6,684 nucleotides of DNA from Caulobacter sp. (GTDB lineage Bacteria; Pseudomonadota; Alphaproteobacteria; Caulobacterales; Caulobacteraceae): contig JAQGIN010000225.1 of assembly GCA_028291125.1 (NCBI GenBank), positions 1 through 6,684 of the forward strand, in the 5' to 3' direction. Shown piece by piece: positions 1 through 6,684 of this stretch. Both the position numbers and the translations under genes were made by a program. Position 1 is the first letter of the stretch. Each line of letters starts with the position of its first letter. The notes below the pieces were generated by a model, which saw only the letters and a list, made by a program, of their open reading frames with translations, was not told the DNA's origin and made no database searches.

Positions 1-16
1 CCGCTCAGCCGAGCGG
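1..16 (+). other. Short hairpin at the left edge
   Basis: CCGCTC (1-6) and GAGCGG (11-16) form a perfect 6-bp stem around the four-base loop AGCC. No T-run follows, so it is not a canonical intrinsic terminator. It lies 21 bases before the first gene and could be the end of an upstream transcription unit, part of the first gene's leader, or chance in GC-rich DNA. In frame 3 an open stretch from the window edge ends at TGA 39-41, overlapping the next gene's ATG as ATGA. An upstream coupled gene is therefore possible, but too little of it is visible to name. Confidence 0.3.
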
Positions 17-37
17 GCCCGTGTTGAAGAGCCCCGC

Positions 38-448
38 ATGACCGATTTCCGCCGCGTCACCGACCAATTGTCCGTCAGCCCGCAAATCACCCCCGACGAC
101 GTGGCCCAGGCCGCCGCGCAGGGTTTCGTGATGGTGATCAACAACCGGCCGGACGGCGAGGACCTCGCCCAGCCAACCAGCGACCAGATCCAGGCGGCGG
201 CCCAGGCGGCGGGCCTGGCCTATGTTCATATCCCGGTGCGCGGCGGGCCGACGCCCGACCAGGTCGAGGCGATGCGGGCCGCGGCCGAGTCGGCCGACGG
301 GCCGGTCCTGGCCTTCTGCCGCTCGGGCACCCGCTCGATCGTCACGTGGTCGGTCGGCCAGGCCCTGACGGGCGCCGCCCCGCGCGACGACCTGGTGCGC
401 CAGGGCGCGGCGGCGGGCTATGATCTGTCGGGCGTCCTGCCCCACTAG
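38..448 (+). CDS. TIGR01244/DUF442 family sulfurtransferase or phosphatase-like protein
   Basis: This is a 136-residue cytoplasmic protein with no signal peptide or membrane segment, the usual size for a stand-alone DUF442 (BLH phosphatase-like) domain. Seen in the sequence are the N-terminal pattern FRRVTDQLSVSPQI, the core segment around GLAYVHIPVRGG (59-70), and the active-site loop FCRSGTRS. In that loop C94, R95, G97 and R99 match the rhodanese pattern CRxGxR. The loop is C-x4-R rather than the C-x5-R of true protein tyrosine phosphatases. That fits the family's description as a persulfide-handling sulfurtransferase; in Blh and CstB-type proteins the same domain is fused to a persulfide dioxygenase. 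The physiological substrate cannot be read from the sequence. ATG 38 is preferred because it gives the family-typical N-terminus and has a modest GAAGAG (26-31) six bases upstream. The reading frame stays open to the window edge, so a longer form cannot be excluded. Confidence 0.85.
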   Translation: MTDFRRVTDQLSVSPQITPDDVAQAAAQGFVMVINNRPDGEDLAQPTSDQIQAAAQAAGLAYVHIPVRGGPTPDQVEAMRAAAESADGPVLAFCRSGTRSIVTWSVGQALTGAAPRDDLVRQGAAAGYDLSGVLPH

Positions 449-451
449 GGG

Positions 452-595
452 CTAGGGCAGCGCGATCCGCGTCGCCATCGGCGACGGTTCCGGCTCGCAG
501 CTGGCCAGGACGCCTTGAGCCGCGACGAGACACAGAATGGCGAAGGCGGCGCGCTGGAACCGTTTTGAGACAGAAATCGTCGCTGCTATCGCCAT
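452..595 (-). CDS. Putative small lipoprotein, 47 residues
   Basis: I do not recognise a family. From ATG at 595 the product has a basic N-terminal part (K11, R12, R15), a hydrophobic stretch AAFAILCLVAAQ (16-27) and a lipobox-like LASC (30-33), predicting lipidation at C33. The mature peptide would be only about 15 residues (CEPEPSPMATRIALP). A GGAG sits nine bases upstream of this ATG on the - strand (605-608). An in-frame ATG at 649 would add 18 residues, but it buries the signal peptide and has no comparable ribosome binding site. The stop lies 3 bases from the stop of the convergent sulfurtransferase gene. Its start is divergent from the hydrolase gene across 89 bases. It resembles the very short entericidin-like or orphan lipoproteins of Gram-negative bacteria only in architecture. 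The alternative is a chance ORF; the signal-lipobox layout plus the ribosome binding site argue against that. Confidence 0.5.
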   Translation of the reverse strand: MAIAATISVSKRFQRAAFAILCLVAAQGVLASCEPEPSPMATRIALP

Positions 596-604
596 GGGCC
601 CGTG

Positions 605-608
605 CTCC
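605..608 (-). promoter_or_regulatory. Ribosome binding site of the small lipoprotein
   Basis: On the - strand the sequence reads CCGGAGCACGGGCCC followed by ATG. The GGAG core lies nine bases before the ATG at 595. It selects the 47-residue form over the longer in-frame start at 649. Confidence 0.45.
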
Positions 609-675
609 GGTAGGTTCGCGGGTCGTGACCGCAAGACCCGGGCCGTCACCTCTCGGAGCCCGGGCCCGCGAAGCC

Positions 676-679
676 GGAG
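676..679 (+). promoter_or_regulatory. Ribosome binding site fixing the hydrolase start
   Basis: GGAG is followed by five bases (ACGCC) and then ATG at 685. This supports 685 as the start, rather than the in-frame ATG at 565. The earlier start would add 40 residues of non-conserved, arginine- and proline-rich sequence overlapping the small - strand gene. Confidence 0.65.
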
Positions 680-684
680 ACGCC

Positions 685-1575
685 ATGATCCCTTTCGTCC
701 GCGACCTGGCCTTCGAATACGGCCGCTGCGACACGGTCTCGCCGCTGATCCGCCGGGTGGTCGCCGACAATCCCGGCCCGTTCACCTATACCGGCACCGG
801 CACCTATATCGTCGGGCGGGGCGAGGTGGCGGTGATCGACCCGGGCCCCGACAGCGACGCCCACCTGCGGGCGCTGATGGCGGCCCTGGACGGCGAGCGG
901 GTCAGCCACATCCTGGTGACGCATCACCATCTCGACCACTCCCCCCTCGCCCGCCCCCTCGCGGCCCTGACCGGCGCGACCATCCACGGCCGCGCCGCGC
1001 CGCGGGCGGTCAGTTCCGGCCCGGGCCTGGAGGCCGGAGACGACGGCGGCTTCCGCCCGGACGTCGAGGTCGCCGACGGCGCGCGGTTCAGCGGGCCAGG
1101 CTGGACCCTGGAAGCGGTGGCCACCCCCGGCCACACCTCCAACCACGTCTGCTACGCACTGGCCGAGGAGAACGCCCTGTTCTCGGGCGACCACATCATG
1201 GGCTGGTCGACGACGGTGATCACCCCGCCCGACGGCGACATGGGTGACTATTTCGCCAGCCTCGCGCGGGTCAAGGCGCGCGGCTTCTCCACCCTGTGGC
1301 CGACCCACGGCGCGCCGGTCACCGACGTCGCCCCGTTCGTCCAGGCCTATATCGACCACCGCAAGGCCCGCGAGGCCCAGATCCTGGCGGCCCTGGCCGA
1401 GGGCTTCACCACCATCAAGGCCATGGTCCCCAGCCTCTACGCCGCCGTCGACCCGCGCCTGCACCCCGCCGCCGCCCAGTCGGTGCTGGCCCACATGCTG
1501 CTGCTGGTGAAGGACGGCCGGGTGCTCAGTGACGACCGGCCGGGGCTGGACAGCGCCTACCGGTTGGCGGGCTAG
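685..1575 (+). CDS. Metallo-beta-lactamase-fold hydrolase (LACTB2/glyoxalase II-like)
   Basis: This is a 296-residue cytoplasmic protein. The first metal motif is THHHLDH, with H80, H82, D84 and H85 in the HxHxDH pattern. Further ligands are H150 in TPGHTSNH, D169 in FSGDHIMG and H208 in WPTHG, so all residues for a two-metal site are present. The segment PFTYTGTGTYIVG followed by AVIDPG (about 32-54) is typical of the LACTB2-like branch. The C-terminal part from about residue 225 has the helical pattern of the winged-helix domain that follows the hydrolase domain there. Related proteins include nucleases and thioester or phosphodiester hydrolases, so the substrate is undetermined. The SGDHIMGWSTTVITPPDGDMGDY stretch (167-189) is intact, and nothing suggests a broken gene. 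It is preceded by a divergent small lipoprotein gene and followed by a palindromic repeat, so it is probably a single-gene transcript. Confidence 0.88.
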   Translation: MIPFVRDLAFEYGRCDTVSPLIRRVVADNPGPFTYTGTGTYIVGRGEVAVIDPGPDSDAHLRALMAALDGERVSHILVTHHHLDHSPLARPLAALTGATIHGRAAPRAVSSGPGLEAGDDGGFRPDVEVADGARFSGPGWTLEAVATPGHTSNHVCYALAEENALFSGDHIMGWSTTVITPPDGDMGDYFASLARVKARGFSTLWPTHGAPVTDVAPFVQAYIDHRKAREAQILAALAEGFTTIKAMVPSLYAAVDPRLHPAAAQSVLAHMLLLVKDGRVLSDDRPGLDSAYRLAG

Positions 1576-1582
1576 CACCCTG

Positions 1583-1683
1583 CGTCCTTCGAGGCTCGCC
1601 CGCGGCTCGCACCCCAGGATGAGGACGGTTGGGACTTTCCGAGTTCCTCATCCCGAGGCGCCGCGAAGCGGCCTCGAAGGACG
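1583..1683. repeat. Two-armed intergenic palindromic repeat
   Basis: The ends CGTCCTTCGAGG (1583-1594) and CCTCGAAGGACG (1672-1683) are perfect 12-base inverted copies. The inner edges also match in inverted orientation: GGATGAGGA (1617-1625) against TCCTCATCC (1645-1653). The element is thus two inverted copies of a roughly 40-base unit around a 19-base centre. The middles differ: the left holds GGCTCGC twice, while the right holds the hairpin CCGC-TTC-GCGG (1661-1671). Units beginning CGTCCTTCGAGG and ending in GGATGAGG are, from memory, widespread in intergenic DNA of Caulobacter and related alphaproteobacteria. It lies in a convergent gap and may help end transcription from both sides, but no T-run follows on either strand. 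Confidence 0.8.
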
Positions 1684-1691
1684 GAAGCCCC

Positions 1692-3356
<1,665 letters not shown>

Positions 3357-3364
3357 ACCGCGCT

Positions 3365-3369
3365 CTCCC
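3365..3369 (-). promoter_or_regulatory. Ribosome binding site of the acyl-CoA ligase
   Basis: The - strand reads GGGAG, then AGCGCGGT, then ATG at 3356, a spacing of eight bases. This supports the first ATG over the internal methionine at residue 5. Confidence 0.6.
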
Positions 3370-3393
3370 GTTATTTCTTATCGTTGTGAATAT

Positions 3394-3422
3394 AGGCTAG
3401 CGGCGGGGGGCGTCGCGCGCAA
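3394..3422 (-). promoter_or_regulatory. Candidate promoter of the acyl-CoA ligase
   Basis: On the - strand TTGCGCG (3422-3416) is followed after 14 bases by GCTAGCCT (3401-3394). This resembles the Caulobacter housekeeping pattern TTGaCgS-N10-14-GCtANAWC, though the last four -10 positions fit poorly. An overlapping TATATT (3394-3389) is an alternative -10 but lacks a well-spaced -35. The start point would lie about 30 bases before the ATG. This is an inference from pattern only. Confidence 0.33.
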
Positions 3423-3429
3423 CGCGACG
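3411..3429. repeat. Perfect 7-bp inverted repeat in the divergent control region
   Basis: CGTCGCG (3411-3417) and CGCGACG (3423-3429) are exact inverted copies around the five bases CGCAA. The repeat covers the candidate -35 of the ligase, so it could be an operator for a dimeric repressor. Chance is a real alternative in such CG-rich sequence. Confidence 0.45.
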
Positions 3430-3478
3430 TCGAAACGCCCGTTCGAACCGGACTCGCGGCGATGCGTCCCGGCCACAG

Positions 3479-3489
3479 TGGTCATACCA
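3479..3489. promoter_or_regulatory. TGGTCATACCA palindrome, possible GntR/FadR-family operator
   Basis: TGGT-CAT-ACCA is a perfect 4-3-4 inverted repeat. It matches the general TnGTnnnACnA operator pattern described for the FadR subfamily of GntR regulators, which sense acyl-CoAs, sugar acids or other organic acids. It sits between the divergent ligase and receptor genes, roughly 35 to 45 bases upstream of the candidate receptor -35 elements and about 55 bases upstream of the ligase promoter candidate. From that position it could affect either gene. No regulator gene is present in the window. Confidence 0.42.
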
Positions 3490-3523
3490 TGATGAGGCCG
3501 TTCATCTGACCATATTGACAGTC

Positions 3524-3549
3524 TTGAACTGACCTAGTAGCGCTATGTG
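3524..3549 (+). promoter_or_regulatory. Candidate promoter of the TonB-dependent receptor
   Basis: TTGAACT (3524-3530) is followed after 11 bases by GCTATGTG (3542-3549), close to the Caulobacter housekeeping pattern TTGaCgS-N10-14-GCtANAWC. A stronger -35 match, TTGACA (3515-3520), lies just upstream and could pair with CCTAGTAG (3533-3540). Either choice predicts an untranslated leader of roughly 100 bases. Pattern evidence only. Confidence 0.38.
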
Positions 3550-3557
3550 ACCGCTAC
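3537..3557. repeat. 6-bp inverted repeat overlapping the candidate receptor promoter
   Basis: GTAGCG (3537-3542) and CGCTAC (3552-3557) are exact inverted copies around nine bases (CTATGTGAC). The repeat spans the candidate -10 element, a typical place for a repressor operator. It could instead be a hairpin if transcription starts further upstream. Confidence 0.35.
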
Positions 3558-3581
3558 CATCTACGCGGGAGCGTCGCTGAT

Positions 3582-3644
3582 CGGTCGCCGACAGACCGGC
3601 GGGGTGGCGACGCCTGAATAAACAAGAAGTGCGCCCAGCGCATT
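3582..3644 (+). other. Structured leader of the receptor mRNA (predicted hairpins)
   Basis: Three pairings are visible. CGGTC (3582-3586) pairs with GACCG (3594-3598). GTCGCC (3584-3589) pairs with GGCGAC (3606-3611), and these two are mutually exclusive. AGTGCGC (3628-3634) pairs with GCGCATT (3638-3644) around CCA, including one G-U pair, and ends four bases before the Shine-Dalgarno sequence. No known riboswitch class is recognised. Function is unproven. Confidence 0.3.
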
Positions 3645-3648
3645 CAAA

Positions 3649-3655
3649 GGGGAGG
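3649..3655 (+). promoter_or_regulatory. Strong ribosome binding site of the receptor
   Basis: GGGGAGG is followed by five bases (ACGAG) before ATG 3661. It is the best Shine-Dalgarno match in the window and fits a highly expressed outer-membrane protein. It fixes the start at 3661. Confidence 0.8.
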
Positions 3656-3660
3656 ACGAG

Positions 3661-6615
3661 ATGAAATCGACGCCACAGAACCACTGGGTCCGGGTCCGCA
3701 CGGCCCTGCTCGGCGCCACCTGCCTGGCCGGCCTCGCCTCGGTGGCCCAGGCGCAGACCGCGCCGCCGCCCGCCGACAGCTCCGTCGTTGAAGAGATCGT
3801 CGTCACCGGCTTCCGCAAGAGCCTGACCGACGCCACCAACGCCAAGCGCAGCAGCGTCGCCTTCACCGACTCGGTGTTCGCCGAGGACATCGGCAAGTTC
3901 CCCGACCTCAACATCGCCGAATCCCTGAACCGCATCCCCGGCGTCCAACTGACCCGCGAGATCAACGGCGACGGCCTGAACATCGCCATCCGCGGCCTGG
4001 GCACCAACTTCACCAAGGTGCTGCTGAACGGCTCGCAGATCGCCGTGGCCTCCAGCGGCCGCACCGACTCGCAGAACCAGAACCGCGAGGTCGACCTCAA
4101 CCTGTTCCCGACCGAACTGTTCACCCGCCTGGACGTCAGCAAGACCCCCATCGCCAGCCAGGTCGAGGGCGGCGTCGCCGGCGTGGTCAACATGCGCAAC
4201 TCGCGGCCGCTGGACCGGCCCGGTCGCCACTTCACCTATTCGCTGCAGAGCAGCTACCAGGAGGCCGCCGGCAAGTGGAGCCCGCGCGGCGCCCTGATCG
4301 GCAGCGATTCCTGGGACACCAAGTTCGGCGAGTTCGGCCTGCTGGTCGGCTATGCCGGGGCCCGCACCAAGAGCCGCACCGACGGCTTCGAGACCATCGG
4401 CTGGACCAACGCCAACCTCACCGACGTTCAGTGCGGCGCCGCGGCGTTCGACCACGACAACAACCCCGCCACCGCGGCCCAGAACGTCTGTAACCTCAGC
4501 GGCGGCGTGACCAGCGGCAACGGCTTCAACATCCCCGCCACCGTGCCGGCCGGCACGGGCGCCGGCCTGGTGGCCGGCACCCCGATCACCGCCGCCTATC
4601 TGCAGGGCCTGAACCCGGGCACCAGCATGGTGCAACTGGGCAACGCCCTGCTTCCGCGCCTGGGCCGCCAGTCCTACAGCGCCGGCAGCCGTGACCGCGA
4701 CTCGCTGCTGATCTCCGGCGAGTATCGGCCCAACGACAACGCCGCCTTCTATCTCGACCTGTTGATGGGCAAGACCCACAACAACTTCAACCGCCTGGAC
4801 ATGGACTGGATCGTCCGCAACTCGAACAGCATGGTGCCGGTCGGCGTCACGGTGGACGCCAACAACGTCGTCACCAAGGGCACCTTCGCCAATTCGCAGT
4901 TCTTCCTGGAAGCCCGGCCGTACGACGAGAAGACCGACTTCTACAACGTCAATCCGGGCGGCTCTTACCGGTTCAACGACTGGCTGAAGCTGGACGGCCA
5001 GTTCAACCTCAGCCGCAGCGTGTTCTTCCGCGAAGCGCCGACCATCCTGGTCAACTCGCCGGCCGGCCTCACCGTCGCCTATGACAACACCACCGGCGAT
5101 TTCCCGAGCATCACCACCACCGCCAACCTCAACGACCCCAATCTCGGCTGGCAGTGGGCGGGCGGCCGCCTGAACATTCAGAACGAGAAGCGCGTCACCA
5201 GCACCAAGGGCACCCACTGGGACCTGACGGCCGGCGACAAGGAAAACTACATCAAGGTCGGCGTCGCCTATGACGACATCAGCCGCTCGATCCAGGCCCT
5301 GGACAACAGCGGCCGCTGGCAGGCCTTCACCTGCGGCGGCGGCCTGACCGCGGCCGGCGAGGTGCCCACCCCGGCCCCGGGCTGTAACGGCCAAGCCGGC
5401 TCGGCCGTCCCGCAGTCGGCCCTGGCCTCGTTCCTGCGTCCCGGCCCGCTCGGTTTCATCACCGTCGACTACGCCTCGTTCAAGCAAGCCAGCTCGTTCG
5501 ACCGCTTCAACGACAGCGCCCCGGCCGTCGCCTCGGCGGCCACCGCGGCCAGCTCGGGCTTCATCCAGGAAAAGACCACCGGCGGCTATGTCGAGGCCAA
5601 TGGCACGACCGAGATCGTCGGCCGCACCCTGCGGGTGAACCTGGGCGGGCGCTACGCCTCGACCGAGCAGACGATCCGCGGCCCGCAGACGGTCAACGGC
5701 GTCACCACCGAGCTCGTCCGCAACACCCGCTACGACGCGTTCCTGCCCTCGTTCAACACCGTCTACGAGGTGATGGATGACGTGAACCTGCGGATGTCGG
5801 CCTCGCGCACCCTGACCCGGCCCAATCCCAGCGCCATGCTGCCGGGCACGACCTTCAGCGACCCCTCGGCCCAGAACGCCAACCAGGGCAATCCGTCGCT
5901 GTCGCCCTACACCTCCAACAACTTCGACGTCGGCGGCGAATGGTACACCGGCGGGGCGGGCTATGTCGGCGTCGCCCTGTTCCAGAAGGTGGTCAACGGC
6001 TTCACCGTCCAGGGCACCAACACCATTCCGTTCAACCAGCTCGGCGTGGCCTTCGACACCCTGACCGCCCTGCAGCAACAGGCGATCACCAACCGCGGCG
6101 GACCCGACGCGGCGACGGTCACCGTCACCCAGCAGGTCAACGCCGGCGGCACCCTGACCATCCGCGGCTACGAACTGAACTGGGTGCAGCCGCTCGACTT
6201 CCTGATCAAGGGCACCGGCTTCACCGCCAACTACACCCGCGTCAACCAGACCGGCAGCGGCTCGGGCGCTCCGGCCGTGGCCATCGGCATCTCGCCCTAC
6301 ACCTACAACCTGACCGGCTATTACGAAGGTCACGGCGTGACGGTGCGGCTGTCCTATAATTACAACGACGCCCAGGTCAGCTCCGACGCCAACCAGAACA
6401 GCGTGCCGGTCGCGCGCCTGAAGACCGACGCCTATGACCAGATAGACCTGTCGGCCAGCTACAAGCTGCCGTGGTTCGGCGGTCCGCAGCTGACCTTCAA
6501 CGCCACCAACATCACCGGCTCGACCCAGCGTCAGACCTTCCAGTACCCCAACGCCGCCTTCACCTTCTACGATCCGGGCACCAGCTACCTGATCGGGATC
6601 CGCGGCACCTTCTAG
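3661..6615 (+). CDS. TonB-dependent receptor (Xanthomonas/Caulobacter-type, TIGR01782-like)
   Basis: This 984-residue outer-membrane receptor would import a substrate into the periplasm using energy from TonB-ExbB-ExbD. The signal peptide has a basic N-terminal part, a hydrophobic stretch ALLGATCLAGLASVAQA, and likely cleavage after A31. A TonB box EEIVVTG (44-50) follows. The plug domain spans about 65-180, with SVFAEDIGKFPDLNIAESL, RIPGVQ, IRGLG (110-114) and VEGGVAGVVNM. The remaining 800 or so residues form the barrel, ending in YLIGIRGTF with the terminal phenylalanine typical of outer-membrane barrels. Segment RTLTRPNPSAMLPG (about 717-730) is also characteristic of the family. Relatives often transport plant- or algal-derived carbohydrates, but the substrate cannot be read from sequence. 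Four cysteines in the mature protein form two close pairs, C258/C277 and C558/C575. The gene is divergent from the ligase and has its own terminator. It appears intact. Confidence 0.95.
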   Translation: MKSTPQNHWVRVRTALLGATCLAGLASVAQAQTAPPPADSSVVEEIVVTGFRKSLTDATNAKRSSVAFTDSVFAEDIGKFPDLNIAESLNRIPGVQLTREINGDGLNIAIRGLGTNFTKVLLNGSQIAVASSGRTDSQNQNREVDLNLFPTELFTRLDVSKTPIASQVEGGVAGVVNMRNSRPLDRPGRHFTYSLQSSYQEAAGKWSPRGALIGSDSWDTKFGEFGLLVGYAGARTKSRTDGFETIGWTNANLTDVQCGAAAFDHDNNPATAAQNVCNLSGGVTSGNGFNIPATVPAGTGAGLVAGTPITAAYLQGLNPGTSMVQLGNALLPRLGRQSYSAGSRDRDSLLISGEYRPNDNAAFYLDLLMGKTHNNFNRLDMDWIVRNSNSMVPVGVTVDANNVVTKGTFANSQFFLEARPYDEKTDFYNVNPGGSYRFNDWLKLDGQFNLSRSVFFREAPTILVNSPAGLTVAYDNTTGDFPSITTTANLNDPNLGWQWAGGRLNIQNEKRVTSTKGTHWDLTAGDKENYIKVGVAYDDISRSIQALDNSGRWQAFTCGGGLTAAGEVPTPAPGCNGQAGSAVPQSALASFLRPGPLGFITVDYASFKQASSFDRFNDSAPAVASAATAASSGFIQEKTTGGYVEANGTTEIVGRTLRVNLGGRYASTEQTIRGPQTVNGVTTELVRNTRYDAFLPSFNTVYEVMDDVNLRMSASRTLTRPNPSAMLPGTTFSDPSAQNANQGNPSLSPYTSNNFDVGGEWYTGGAGYVGVALFQKVVNGFTVQGTNTIPFNQLGVAFDTLTALQQQAITNRGGPDAATVTVTQQVNAGGTLTIRGYELNWVQPLDFLIKGTGFTANYTRVNQTGSGSGAPAVAIGISPYTYNLTGYYEGHGVTVRLSYNYNDAQVSSDANQNSVPVARLKTDAYDQIDLSASYKLPWFGGPQLTFNATNITGSTQRQTFQYPNAAFTFYDPGTSYLIGIRGTF

Positions 6616-6643
6616 GACGTCTCCTCTCCCCGACGTCCTCTCA

Positions 6644-6677
6644 GCGGCGCGCCTCCCAAGGCGCGCCGCTTTTCTTT
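6644..6677 (+). terminator. Intrinsic terminator of the receptor gene
   Basis: GCGGCGCGCC (6644-6653) and GGCGCGCCGC (6660-6669) form a perfect 10-bp GC-only stem around TCCCAA. TTTTCTTT (6670-6677) follows directly. The hairpin begins 28 bases after the stop codon. This strongly suggests that the receptor transcript ends here and that downstream genes are not in the same operon. Confidence 0.93.
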
Positions 6678-6684
6678 GGGCGGG

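Noticed and set aside
5..445. 146-codon - strand open frame opposite the DUF442 gene
   Set aside because: It is a codon-aligned shadow rich in R, G, A and D. The sense product has the rhodanese-like active-site loop.
619..640. Inverted repeat CGGGTC-N10-GACCCG with inner GGTCGTGACC upstream of the hydrolase
   Set aside because: It could be an operator, but it lies in very GC-rich sequence with CCCGGGCC repeated nearby, no promoter could be placed around it, and chance is as likely.
565..684. 40-residue N-terminal extension of the metallo-hydrolase from ATG 565
   Set aside because: The extension is arginine- and proline-rich, is unlike the family, overlaps the small lipoprotein gene, and lacks the good ribosome binding site present before ATG 685.
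646..1578. 310-codon - strand open frame opposite the metallo-hydrolase
   Set aside because: It is codon-aligned with the hydrolase gene, has shadow-type composition and no motif. The sense strand carries the full metal-binding set.
3661..3753. Cysteine 21 in the receptor signal peptide as a lipoprotein site
   Set aside because: The residues before it are G-A-T, and threonine just before the cysteine does not fit a lipobox. A standard signal peptidase I site after VAQA is present.
3502..6333. 943-codon open frame on the - strand opposite the TonB-dependent receptor
   Set aside because: It is exactly codon-aligned with the receptor, so its stops could arise only from sense codons TTA, CTA or TCA, which are very rare in this GC-rich gene. 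The translation is a low-complexity mix of G, A, V, D, R and H with no domain or plausible signal, while the sense strand encodes a clear receptor.
6616..6640. Repeated GACGTC/CTCTC motif after the receptor stop (6617-6622 and 6632-6637)
   Set aside because: Two short imperfect copies in a pyrimidine-rich stretch before the terminator; too short to support a function.

Overview
The window is about 6.7 kb of high-GC DNA, with codons ending almost always in G or C. It looks like chromosomal sequence from an alphaproteobacterium, most likely a member of the Caulobacterales such as Caulobacter or Phenylobacterium. That placement is inference. It rests on a TonB-dependent receptor of the Xanthomonas/Caulobacter type, on promoter-like sequences resembling the Caulobacter housekeeping consensus, and on an intergenic palindromic repeat of a kind common in these genomes. 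There is no sign of a phage, transposon, CRISPR array or RNA gene.

Layout. At the left edge is a short + strand gene for a DUF442/TIGR01244 rhodanese-like sulfurtransferase or phosphatase (38-448). Convergent with it, with only 3 bases between the stops, is a likely 47-residue lipoprotein on the - strand (452-595). An 89-base gap then leads into a + strand metallo-beta-lactamase-fold hydrolase (685-1575). A two-armed palindromic repeat (1583-1683) fills the convergent gap between this hydrolase and a - strand AlkK-like fatty acid-CoA ligase (1692-3356).

The 304-base region 3357-3660 separates the ligase from a large, divergently transcribed TonB-dependent outer-membrane receptor (3661-6615). 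It carries candidate promoters for both directions, an 11-base TGGTNNNACCA palindrome resembling a GntR/FadR-family operator, and several inverted repeats. The receptor gene is closed by a strong intrinsic terminator (6644-6677), so it is probably transcribed alone.

How the parts may work together. The ligase and receptor share a divergent control region. This raises the possibility, not shown by the sequence, that an acyl-type or other carboxylic substrate is imported through the receptor and activated to its CoA thioester, both under a GntR-type regulator. The left-hand genes look like housekeeping or accessory enzymes with no clear joint pathway. I found no convincing new multi-gene system. 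The best leads are the divergent regulatory region and the small lipoprotein.
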